Positions 37,100 to 48,151 of a DNA stretch of 64,000 nucleotides are shown one piece after another. This DNA is from Massospora cicadina. Lineage: Eukaryota; Entomophthoromycota; Entomophthoromycetes; Entomophthorales; Entomophthoraceae. The stretch lies in NCBI GenBank assembly GCA_022478985.1, contig JAKSZP010014540.1:145695-209694 (forward strand), read 5' to 3'. Both the position numbers and the translations under genes were made by a program. Below the pieces are notes generated by a model that had not been told where the DNA came from, did no database searches, and saw only the letters and a list, made by a program, of their open reading frames with translations. Position 1 is the stretch's first letter, and every line of letters starts with the position of its first letter.

Positions 37100-38500
37100 T
37101 GTTTTAATAAGAGCAACTCGCTGATCTGACAGAAGTCCAGAAAGATGAGTTGCTTGAATTGTTCAAAAAGTATCAAGAAGTATTCGCTCAGGATGATCAC
37201 AATTTGGGATGCGCAAGGGATGTGATCCACAAGGTCGACACTGGGGAAAATTTGCTGATCAGGATGAGATTGATTTGATAGTCAAAAGTGGACGAAGCAG
37301 TAGTGGAAGATGAAATCAGCAAACTAGTGAAGCATGGGCTTCTAGTTCCATCGTCAAGTCCAGGGCAAGTCTGATTCTAATTGTGAAGAAAAAGGATGGC
37401 TCCAATTGGGTGGTGATAAACTACCAAAATCTGAATAAGTTATGAAGAAGGATTTGTACCCCTACTAAGAATCAACGATGCGCTAGATCAATTGGGAGAA
37501 GTGAAGTATTTTTCTGAGATAGATCTGATCTCAGGATAATGCAAATCGATTTGTCAAAAGAAGACCAAGAAAAATGTGCGATTATTACCGCGCAAGAGCT
37601 GCCCAACTGATGAGGATGCCCCAGGGTCTATGCAATGCGCCTGCAACGGTTCAGAGGGCCAGGGACGCTATACTGAGCGACTTGAAGTTGTCATGCGTCC
37701 TGGTGTACTTGGATGATATCAATGTGTCAGTAGGAAGTTTACTGATCACTACACATTTGGAATAAGCACTCAAGAGACTGTCCACGGCTAACTTGAAGAT
37801 TGAGCCGAGGAAGTGTCACTTCTTCAAAAAAAGTAAAAATATCTGTGATTCGTGATCAACTCTAGTGGATTTCAGCTGTAAGCCCATAAGATTGAAGCCA
37901 TCGAACGGTTGGCTGTTCTGAATAGTTTCTGAGACATCCAAGTGTAATTTGTAATGGTTGGATACTAAAGAATTATTCAGGACTTCGCCTGAATATCCAA
38001 GCCCTTATTCCATCTGGTGAAGGATCCAAAAAAAGGATTCATATGAAATGAGGAAGTGTAGGAATCCTTTAATGAGCTACGCCAATACCTAATTATCTCT
38101 GATTTTGAAATATCTGAATTTCAATTAAGAGTTTATTATACAAACCAATTCTTTGTTGATGACGATCAGTGCTGTACTAAGCCAAGTAGATGAACTTGGG
38201 GACGAACATCTGGTGGCATATGTGAACTGGACACTCTTAGCTGCTGAGAGGAACTACACTGTAACTAGCGTGAATGCTTTGTGGTCAATTACGCCTGTAA
38301 GCAGTTTCAGGTTTACATCTACAGAACGTACTTTAAAGTGGTGACAAACCACTCCTCGCTTCATTGGCTCCACAATTTGAGAGAACCAGAAGGACGACTG
38401 ACCTGATGGGCACTTAAGCTACAGGCTTACAATTATTAGATTGTCCACCAAGTGAGGGCTACTCACCAGAATGAAGATGGCTTATAATGGTAACCAATGA
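37100..38500 (+). pseudogene. Gyp-2 reverse transcriptase and RNase H, broken
   Basis: QEVFAQDDHNLGCARDVI near 37180 begins the RT; PQGLCNAPATVQRARDAIL near 37620; catalytic YLDD intact at 37706-37717. RNase H 38040-38480 is heavily damaged; VVTNHSSLHWLHNLREP at about 38337-38387 marks its end. At least eight stops and frameshifts. Confidence 0.8.
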
Positions 38501-38597
38501 TCCAGATGGTATACCCGCAGGTGGATGAGTTATTCCAGATAATTGTCAATGGAGAAATGGTGAATGAGCCCTGAGAAATTAAGATGTGCTTTGAAAA

Positions 38598-39756
38598 GTG
38601 ACGGAAAACACCGAGACCATTCATAGACAAGTGTTTAAGATAATTAATGGGAAGTGGTTACTATTCCTGAAGCTGCCGGAAAGAGCAGCTATTGTTCAAG
38701 CTGCTCATAAGGTTGTTGGGTTATGGAGGCCTGAAAAAACAACTAATCTTATTCACCAGTACTACTGGGAGTCAATCAATTATGATGTCACCAACTATCT
38801 AGCTTGTTTTTTGGAGTGCCAGCTGCACAAGCCACATAATAATACAACTGGATACTGACTGGTTCGCCCTGGATTTGCCTGGCATACGGTGTCCATCAAT
38901 GTGATGGGACCACTGATGATGAGCACAGGGGGAGTCAAGTACATAATAGTTGCTATTGACCATCTAGTGAGATAGGTCGAGATGAAGGTCCTGGAGAAAG
39001 TAGATGATACCAGCACCGCAAAGTTCATCCTTGATCAGGTAGTATATCAACATGGATGGCCGCATATCCTACTTAGTGATAATAGGACAAATTTCACATC
39101 TCATGTGATCTCATGACTGAATGAGATAATGGGGATCAGAGGAGTTGTGTCTGTAACCTACTGGCCAGAGCTGAATGGACTGGTAGAACAAGTGAATGGA
39201 ACGCTGGCCACAATGATGAGGAAGAAGTTGCAAGAAGAACTTCCGTGTGGGAAACATACCTGAGTTCAGTGATGTTTGCCAAAAATATCAGTCATTGTAC
39301 GGTGACAGGAAAAATGCTGTTTGAGTTTCTATATGAGGAAGGCCACGTTGCCGCTGATTTTATATTTGGTGGTGGAACCAACATTGGAGATGTGTGCCAA
39401 ACAGTACTTGAACTGATAGATAAATATCCTAATTGAGATGCAATCACAAGCATTTGATACTATGTTGAATAAAAGGATACAAGCAAAATTTATGGTTGAT
39501 AAGAACTGACCAGCCTTAGCAGAATATAAATAGGCAAAAGAGTTGCCTATTGCGATATGCATGGTTTTGGAAAAGAAAAAAACTGGATGCATTGTGGTTG
39601 GGTCCATTTGAGATTATTGCCAAGATGGCAACTGACGCCTACTCCATCAAGAATCTCTTGGATGGAAGAGTTGTAAATCGAGTCCATGATAAGTATTTTA
39701 AGCTATGGATCAATGAAAAAAACAAAAGAGTTCCCAAAGGATCAATGAACCATTAA
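38598..39756 (+). pseudogene. Gyp-2 integrase with GPY/F-like end, broken
   Basis: HHCC region 38680-38840 (YYWESINYDVTNYL, C..C). Core 38870-39300: first catalytic Asp is Asn (VSINVMG, codon 38898-38900), VAIDHLV is intact, second Asp LLSDNRTNF intact, Glu in NGLVEQVNG present. Near 38972 the usual Trp codon is TAG. The C-terminal 39550-39756 segment (LGPFEIIAKMATDAYSIKNL, VNRVHDKYFKLW) is open and is a GPY/F-like module. Ends with a TAA at 39754. Confidence 0.83.
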
Positions 39757-41770
39757 GTTAGTCATGTCTGGGTGATTAGATCAAGTCTGAAAAAGGACCT
39801 CTGAACCAATCTATATGGTCAAGTCCAAAAAAGGACCTCTGAATCATAGAAAATTGGTAGGTTTAAGAATACCTAGGACCCAGTTTGGGGGAAAAATAAA
39901 GAAAGATGGACCGCTGAAATGAAACAAGGTCAAGTCCCATGGAAAAAGAAGAAAAGAAATAAAAGATTGCTAAAAGATATTGAAAAATTATAAACCACAT
40001 AGAAAAAACCAATATATTTTTATTTTTTTATCTTTTACTGATTATCCTCAATATGGGGATGATTCCGCCTATGTCGCCTCTTGGGGGAGGGAAAATGGAT
40101 CTCATTAGGTATGAATAGCCCGTCAAAATCTATGTGAGATCGGAAGCTAGTGAGGGATAGACCTACATGAAACCAAGTTCTTTGAGTGGACACAGATCAC
40201 TGTGATAAAGTGTCTAGGCGAAGGGAAATTGAGATGTCAGAAGAAGCCAATCGTGAAACCCCAGAGTGGGGAGGGAAGCAACAGTATAGAAAGAGGCAGT
40301 TGGCAAATAACCCCACGTAATCCTGATATAGTACTGGAGCTGGAAGATTAGTCTCGAGCACCTGTCAATGGGCTTTGTCAAGAAAACTGGACATTTGGGC
40401 TGGCAGTGAACAAGGGATACTGGACAGGGGTTACAAAATCATGCTCCCTATTAAAGTCATCAGCGGGAGATACCAATGGGAGTGCCAGAAAGGAGATAGT
40501 CATTCAAGGAGTGAATGTCATCCTGCAGGTGACAACTACAAGCTTCTTGGAAGCTGAAGTGGAAAGAATGATGGAACCTGGGGAGGCTGGAAGCTTTATG
40601 GCCCAACTTCAAAGAACTTGGATAGCAAACCGAAGAGCATAAGCAGCGATATCTCAATCTAGGATATTCTCAATATCAGAGGGATTCAGCACTAGGGATA
40701 AAGCCTCAGTGACTTAGGACTTCAATTCTGCGTAGGGAAGTTTGAAATGAATACTGTTGCCTATGGTGAGATCAGTAGCACAAGACAGCGGGTTTGTAGT
40801 ATTGTTTAAGTCAGAAGAGGAACTCAGGAAGCAAGTCCAACTTGGCAAGAAAGGAGCGATCAAGAGCGAAGGGCATAATTTCAGGAGCATCCATAATGAT
40901 GTTCAGTGCATATGCAAAAGGAGCCAATTACAGGAGAACTTCGAAATCCAACTCTGGAAAAGATGACAGAGGGAGAATTAGCCGCAAGTCGTTAAAAATG
41001 ATCTCTAGCTTGGTTTCTGAAGGGATAGTTATCATTTCTGGTAGCTCCATGGAAGGACTAGCCGCTGGTGCCAGACTAGGCGTATGAGTCCAGGAAGGAC
41101 CATAGAAGATTTTCTGGTGTGCATCCCAACTCATCTGCTGGAAGAGCTGAAGATCTTGATCAGACAAACTGTTTAGTAACTGTTGGTACCACAACTCAGA
41201 ATTTAACATATGAGCTGGATAAGGGGGGATGTCAGACTTATATGGAAGTCGACTTTATGCACTCTACAATCCATTAAACTCCAATTTTGGAGAAATTAAT
41301 CTCAAAATTAATGGGATAAGCTCTCCAAGAGAAGAATTAAAAATGACATGAGCTAAGAGGTTATGAGAGAAAAATAACAAGGGCAAACATAAATGAGCAT
41401 TCTTAATTGATCCGTGAAACAAACATTGATGGCAAGAGTCTCCTGTCTAGGAAGAGGAGAAATCAGGAAATTGAGGATGCTGGACCAAGAAGCCTGAATA
41501 TGACAGCAGTTCATATGCCCTGATGGGGGAAAACTGGATCCTGAGACTAATATTGTCACGAGTAAATCAATCAGCCTGGCATGACAGTAGTTTGTGGGGA
41601 CCACGCTCTGAGTAGGTGGTAGAAAGGAGAGGAGGAAGAGAGCTGCATGCCAAAGGTCGTTCATAGCAGCGTTGAGTATAGACAATTGTACTCTACTTGA
41701 TTAAATAAAGTACTTGACCAATTGTCCAAAGTGGTGATCTTATGCCCTGGTCCTTTTCTTGCTGGAAATC
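39757..41770 (+). other. Gyp-2 post-integrase region, 2 kb
   Basis: Unusually long for a Ty3/Gypsy element. It starts with repeated AAAGGACCTCTGAA(C/T)C motifs (near 39795 and 39830), continues AT-rich to 40075, then holds weak open frames on both strands (40375-40642, 40757-41087 plus; 40928-41209 minus) with no family I recognise. At 41213-41221 an AAGGGGGGA run is followed by TGTCAG, a polypurine-plus-LTR-start pattern. It may be a third ORF remnant, or an older inserted fragment. Confidence 0.45.
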
Positions 41771-41787
41771 TAGGCAAGAGGGGGATG
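41771..41787 (+). other. Gyp-2 polypurine tract
   Basis: TAGGCAAGAGGGGGATG immediately before the LTR start TGTTGGG at 41788. Confidence 0.72.
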
Positions 41788-42636
41788 TGTTGGGATTTTT
41801 GCCCATATTCCCAGCCTGCTAGATTACCAAAAATCGCTAGGGAATAATTCCCTAATGCGAGGTAAATTGGAAATTGTTTGACCTTGATTTCAGAGTAACT
41901 ATGTTTGGGGGATTTTAGATATTCGCCTTGTTGTATCCATTGTGATTGATACGGAAGAATGCTTAAGATCTCATTGGGTGGGGTTGCTGACGAAATAGAG
42001 GCATCTGATAGTGATTAACTATCAGGTGTACCAATTGGGATCAGTCGGGTTTAATCATTCAACTGATTGGGAATGCAAGTAGTAAGTTGCGAGGCGAGTG
42101 ATGCCACAGGCAACTAGAAAATCAATCAGTTGGTTCATGACCTGCTTAATGGGTAACAAGTTCAATTACATAAGCAGGTCACTAGCCAAATATGGTTGGT
42201 TTTCTTGGATTGAGAGGAAAAGATTAGGGACACATTTTCGGACTCTTTTTGTTTAGGTCTCAAGGATGTCCAATAATGGAACCATAGCTAGGATGGGGAA
42301 GACCATCACTGCTGAGACGAGGATGGGTGATTTAAAAGCTATGGCTGCTGTTTCATCAAAGGGGTGTCAACTGAGGGTTGGGCGCCAAATCCCCCACTAT
42401 AAATTCCCTAGTATTCTTCAATAATAAAATAGGTTTTATATCTGGTATATTTTTTAAGTAGAAAACTATATCAGCTTTTAATTGTTCTATTCTTCCTTGG
42501 GGATATTGTTGCTGTGTGCAATAATTGGGAGACTCTTGGTGAACTTTTTCTTTCTCGTTGCAAACACTTTTGCAACCTATTCAATTCAAGACTAAATCTA
42601 GTTTGATAATCTAACAGAGGAGATTAGTCTGCGCCC

Positions 42637-43977
42637 ATGTCTGGGAGCAGTTGGGCAAGCAAGGCAAGAGGAGCAGGCGGAAGGCCCGCGGCCTCTAATG
42701 TTCGAAAACGCCCCAGAGAATCCAGCGGAATAGACATAAATCTCAAAAAACTGGCGGTCACAATTTCCCCAGAGATACTCGCGTGGCAAGCACGATGCAA
42801 CCAGTACATCAACACGCCACACTCCCAGCCACTTTTGTCAGCGGAATTCAGAGTCCGTGTGTATCTGGACATCCAAAAAATGGCCTTATGGGAAAAATTT
42901 TGTGAAGATGTACACAAAATTTTCCCAACCGCGGTGTACGTTGCACCTCACTCCATGTCACACAGGTTGGCTGGACCTAGGTTTTGAAAGCAAAATAGCA
43001 GCAGATGAGGCTGCAGCGGTGCGCATAGTGGTCAACCTCCCCTAAGGGCAACAGGTCATCAAAACCAAATGCACCAGATGGATAAAATCAAACCAAATTT
43101 TGTCATGTTTGACTTTTTGCCTACTACAGTAAAACGTGACATTTTGGAGCAACACCTGAAAGATGGTCTCGCCATATATGGCGAAATACAATCTTTCGAA
43201 ATGCAACGTTTCACGCTGATGCCACACCTGTGCACTGGCAAAGCCATTGCAGTTCTGACCCCAACTGAGGAGATTGCGAAGGACCTAACCCAGATCCCAC
43301 ACTCCACTTTTATTGATATCACAGGGCATACCACCCACCCATTCTGGGTAACCGTGGACAGCGCGCCCCCCATTTGCACCCACTGTGACACATTCAGCCA
43401 TAAGGTGCATGCATGCCCCATCAAGGAGGGCGTCACATTCCAAGAGCACCCCTCAGTGGCCATGGCCAGCAGAGAGGCGCACTATGAACCAACTGCAAGC
43501 ACCAAGGAGGCTTTCCCGTGGGGAGCACAAGGCTGCTACCTATTGGTAAAGCCCATCTCCCCGCAGGAGTGGAAGAAGGCCAAGAAGGCACATAGGGCCG
43601 CGGCCAAGGCCACCACCACCATCCCACACTCACAACACCAGGAGGACATGGAGACCTTCGAGGCAGAAGTGACTTGGGAATCCATCACCCAATCAGATTG
43701 GGAGGCCCATGCTGAGTGGGCCACTCAATATGAGGATCTGATGGGAGATTCAATCTCACCCAATTGCTGCACCCAAGCTAAAGTCAAAACTGACTTGGGA
43801 CCTATCCCAACTGAAAATTTTTTTGCCCCACTCGACGGTGCACTGAACTTATCCACACCGCAAAAAATTCATCCGACATTGGGAAAACAAAAAGTGAAGG
43901 CAAAAGCCAACGTGACTCTTTCTGCAAAAGTTAACAAAAACCCAATAGCATTGCTGCTAACACCCGCGCTGCTGTGA
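42637..43977 (+). pseudogene. LINE-C ORF1 (CCHC RNA-binding protein), one frameshift
   Basis: ATG at 42637 (MSGSSWASKARGAGGRPA). The 5' frame runs 42637-42987, a shift near 42965 and a stop near 43043 follow, then an open 302-aa frame runs 43069-43977. The knuckle CTHCDTFSHKVHAC at 43375-43416 is intact. The frame ends TGA at 43975. This is the best preserved ORF1 of the window. Confidence 0.87.
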
Positions 43978-44059
43978 AAGCCCGTGGGGACCTTGAAGAG
44001 TCTGGTGGGCCTGGGGGCCCACCCCTCACACCTAAGGTGCGATGGGGGAAACCTTCACT

Positions 44060-47000
44060 CTAGGGATGCTGAATATTGCCAGACTCAAGGCCTCCCCGTC
44101 CCGGGCTAGGAAACTGAGTTTTTTACAACACAATTTACCCGTGGATATCCTGGCCATCCAGGAGTCCCACTGTCCATGAGGTTTACTTGGAAAACAATGC
44201 TCCTCCCATCCCTATCCTTTTGGTGAGCACTGAGGGGTCTAATTTGGAAAAATAATTTTTCAAATTCACATCCTCAGAAACATTCCTAAATGGCCGAGTG
44301 CTCATTGTCACCTTCTCATGGGCTGACGTTGCACACACAATCGTCAATATCTATGCCCCAAACGGTGCACATGAGCGTTGGGAATTTTTCTCATTGGGAA
44401 AGTTGGCGACATGAACTGTTGGCTAACCTCACCAATGGACCGGTGGCTGCCCTCACCCCACGCCCCACAGGGTCATGTAGAACTACACATTCTAAAAGCC
44501 ACCCTTGGGTTAATGGATGCGCTGCCGCGACATGCCCCACTGCTCAAAAACATGACGCGTCCCCACATCCACAACGGCCAATTAAGGTCCATGACCTGCA
44601 TCAACCTTATTCTAACACCGGCGAAATTCCAACCCCTCATCTCCCACTTCAAAACAACAAAAATGGAATTCTCCGACCACCGACTGGTCTCAATAACATA
44701 CCACTTACCCATCACAGTTGCAAAGGCCCCACATTGGTGCAAAATCCGCCCCCCGAGCTCGCATCACCAGGATTTTCCACATGGGTGGAAGAGGCAACTT
44801 TGGCGAAATCATTTGTTGCACCGTTTTGCGCGGACCCCATTTCCACATGGGCAACTTTCAAAGAGGACACCATCCGCCACTATCGCCATCTCTCCTCCAG
44901 ATGCTCACGAGCCACATCAGCAGTTAACTCGCGCGCTCTGGCAAATTTTTCCCACTTGGAGTCCAACATTTCAGCCACAGGATACAGCCCTGCATGGGGC
45001 CAGAAGTGGGCGGAGGCAGCCACCCACCTCAACGCACTCAAAAGGCAACACAAACATCGGGTTTGTGTCCAATACAGGGCCACACGCATCACTAAAGGCG
45101 ACAAGTGCGCCGCATACTTCTTTAAAAATTTTTCGCACCATGCCAGAGCGTGGCCTGCACACAGGTATGAAGATTGGATAATTCCAGTTGTGGACACACC
45201 GGCCAAAGTGGCAATTGAAATGCAAAAAATATTACTCCAAGTTATACCGAGCCAAACCAATTCAGCTGGCCAAAATGGTGGAATTTCTCAACCAAGCTCA
45301 TATCTGCACCATTTTCTGATACCCGGAAATAATGAATTTAATTACTCCAAATGAATTATGGACAGCCATTTGCGGTGCGCCAAACCAAAAATGCCCTGGC
45401 CCAGATGGCATTCCATATGAGTTCTACAAAAAATATTTCAAATATATATCCCCATTGCTGCTAGCCTCACTTAACCAAAGCCTGTTGGAAACGTGCCTCC
45501 TACCAGGAGGACATGAGGCCTTTACTGTCACACTCTTCAAGAAAGGGGATAAGCGTGACTTAGTCAACTGGCGCCCCATTTCTCTAACAAATACAGACAC
45601 CAAAATTTTAACAAAAATCATGGCTAACCGTTTAGGGACTGTAGCATCTGCCACCATCTCCCCAGAACAATTCGTTTTCATCTCAGAAGGTCGATTTGGG
45701 ATAACGTGCACTCTGTGGCTAATGTGTGTCAGTCCACAGCCTCTGGGGCACTTGTATTCTTGGACCAACAAAAGGCCTATGATAGAGTAAACTGGGAATA
45801 ACTTGGGGCCTGCCTCCATCAATTCCGCCTACCCCCCCACTTCATAAACTGGGTGATGCTGCTCACGGAATCTGCGACAATGGCAGTGTGTGGCCCAGGC
45901 TTCCTAATGGAATTAGTCCGCCCTCAAGGGGCCTGCGACAAGGGGACCCCCTCAGCCCACTCTTATACAACTTCAGCCTTGACCCACTACTGCGAAATGT
46001 GAATGCCCAACTCACTGGGGTCCATGTGCCAGGCCAAACCCCAGTCAAGATGATGGCATTTGCAGATGATTGCGTAGTGGGGGTGTCTAATAACAAAGAT
46101 GCACGCGCGCTTGAAGCCCTCATCCAAAAATATTCCCGGGTAAGCAACATGGCACTGAACGCCTCCAAAACCGAAATCATCCTCCTTGCTCAGTTTCAGA
46201 ACTGCTGGGCCCCAACAATTAGTTCCCAAACCAGCCCATCTGCTCGCCCATGTCCACTTTATAACTCAACACACACCGTTCCACTGGTGCTCCCCTTTGT
46301 GCCACGTCCTACCATAGGACCGGTGCGCCATCTGGGTGTGGATGGAGGCAGGCGGATATGCGTCAGCAGTAATGGAGTGCCGTATACTGGACAACGTGAC
46401 GAAGCGAATCGCCTCTCTCAGAGCCCACCCTACTACCCTCACTGGCAGGGTTGTTCTTGCCAACTCTATGCTCCTATCCAAAGTCTGGTTCGGAGCCCAC
46501 GCCATCCCCTTCTCCCCAAGCTTCTTCAAATCCCTGTATGCTTTGCTGCAAGGATGGCTTTGGTCAGGCCGCCCTCCACCAGTACGGCTAGAGGTCATGT
46601 TTGGCCCTCATCATCAAGGTGGCATGGGCCTGCTTGACTTCAAAGCCCATGCTGCCAAGATCATGGGCACCTGGATCGCGGCCATCACCGCTCCTACACT
46701 CCCATCCCAACACTGGTCCCGCGCGGCCCACTCCAACTTCTCCTGAGCCTTGGGCCTCAACAATCCATCAAATCACCACTCCCTGATGAAATACCTCGCA
46801 TCAAACACATCGGCCATAGGTCCTCACGGGACTAAAACCCACTACAAACGAATCCTACTCTCCATGCGAAGCCCAGGGAGGAGAATTCGTATTAGTGGAC
46901 ATTTAACCCGAAGAGGCCGCCCCTCTCCTCAGTTCACACAAGAGGTACAGGGGCTACCCATCCGTGATGGCGTGATCCCCATTTGACCCCAAGTCCTATC

Positions 47001-47685
47001 CAGGGTGGACTACCTAGACATGATGGACATCCCTTATTCCACTGAGACCCAAAATACTATCTGGAAATACGCACACCATCCTCTGTTGCAGCCTCAAGTC
47101 CGCTCCCATGTGTGGCGCTGCCTGAGGCGGGTGTATCATACAGCTGAGCGCTCTAACGCTTTACACTCATCCTGTGTCGTGTGTGGCCAGTATGGAACGC
47201 TGTTCCACCGCCTGGAGAAGTGCCCCACCTCTAAAGTGATATGGCGCGAAGTCCAACGTCTGCTGGGCCAGGATCAAACGCATCCCTTCAGTCTGTCAAG
47301 AGATATGTTTGCTTCATCAATGGCCTCCCCCTTCCACCCTCCCTCCGTGCTCTGGTGGTTGCAATCGCCATGTGGACTATCCACACGATTGTCTTGGATG
47401 CCATCGCTGGCTCCATCCCCACCCTCCCAGAAGCTGTCCACAGTTTCTGGTCTCATTTGGTGGACCACTTTCAATCGTGGATGTTTGGATATCTCCCACC
47501 GCGTCACCGACAGCTGGTCTCCTCCTGGTTCCCAGTCTGGTTCATCAAATCAGACCCCTTCCTCCACACGTTCTTAATAGTGGCTATGGCCCCTTCACAC
47601 GTTCCCTCCCCCTCCCCACAAGTGGCGTTCCCGCTGGCAACAAGAGATAGCATCGCTTCTCTGGGGTGCCTCCCCTGGTACTAAG
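44060..47685 (+). pseudogene. LINE-C ORF2 (endonuclease-reverse transcriptase), broken
   Basis: Endonuclease about 44060-44740: LAIQESHC, GDMNCW at 44407, and SDHRLV near 44680. Long open pieces at 44290-45354 and 44378-45181 lie in different frames of the endonuclease-RT linker. RT 45330-46250: GPDGIPYEFYKKYF near 45400, GDPLSPLLYNFSLDPLL near 45938, catalytic AFADD at 46056-46070. Zinc knuckle C..C..H..C near 47170-47220. Terminal stop near 47683. Frameshifts near 45354, 45790 and 46340. Confidence 0.88.
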
Positions 47686-48151
47686 TTTATCTTTCCTGAG
47701 TCATATTTGGAAGTGTCCGTCCCATGGTCAGCCTTCCCCGCATAAAGTTAAATTTAAATTATTAGGAGACTCTTTAAGGAAAAGAGTAAGAATCTGAGCG
47801 GGGATCCAGAGAAGAAGCGGAAACAAATTTGGGATTGCTGCCAACTGTGTGTCAAACCAGAGAAACTGTCACCAGGGAATCTCAGAGAAGATTGGGCTAT
47901 ACAGTACGAGAGAACAAATCCCTATATTGAGACACCTCAAGTATTTCAAGTGGAAATACTGGCTGAGCGTTGGGCCAAGATCTAGGAAATCCATTCAACT
48001 ATAGATAATAATCATCATACTATTATCATATGATTATTTCAACAACAGTACAATGCGGAAAAATTGCACAAGGACCAAACCTGTGCAAGTAATAAGTTTA
48101 TAGGGGTTATTGACTGAATAATAATCAGATCCAATAAATTTTTACAATCAT

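Larger units (their letters stand above)
42538..47760 (+). mobile_element. LINE-C, full-length non-LTR retrotransposon (degenerate)
   Basis: 5.2 kb, TSD ATTGGGAGACTCTT at 42524-42537 and ATTAGGAGACTCTT at 47761-47774. The empty site is preserved at 14787-14800 in the other LTR of Gyp-2, which proves both boundaries. Tail of TTTAAATT repeats at 47747-47760. Closely related to LINE-B along its whole length. Its endonuclease SDHR motif is kept. Confidence 0.96.
14050..48146 (+). mobile_element. Gyp-2, Ty3/Gypsy LTR retrotransposon nested in Gyp-1
   Basis: TSD ATCGT at 14045-14049 and ATCAT at 48147-48151. Parts: 5' LTR 14050-15172, PBS 15176, gag split by LINE-B and Gyp-3, pol 36123-39756, a long post-integrase region, polypurine tract at 41771-41787, and 3' LTR 41788-48146 split by LINE-C. 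Net length about 9.5 kb, the longest of the five. LTR copies (1,123 and about 1,122 bp after LINE-C removal) differ by roughly 12% by eye. It inserted into its own distant relative Gyp-1. Confidence 0.92.
41788..48146 (+). repeat. Gyp-2 3' LTR, interrupted by LINE-C
   Basis: LTR sequence at 41788-42537 and 47775-48146; LINE-C and one copy of its target duplication occupy 42538-47774. Ends AATTTTTACA, then ATCAT. Confidence 0.92.

Noticed and set aside
44473..45260. Minus-strand ORFs inside LINE-C
   Set aside because: They are shadow frames of ORF2, whose plus-strand motifs are clear.
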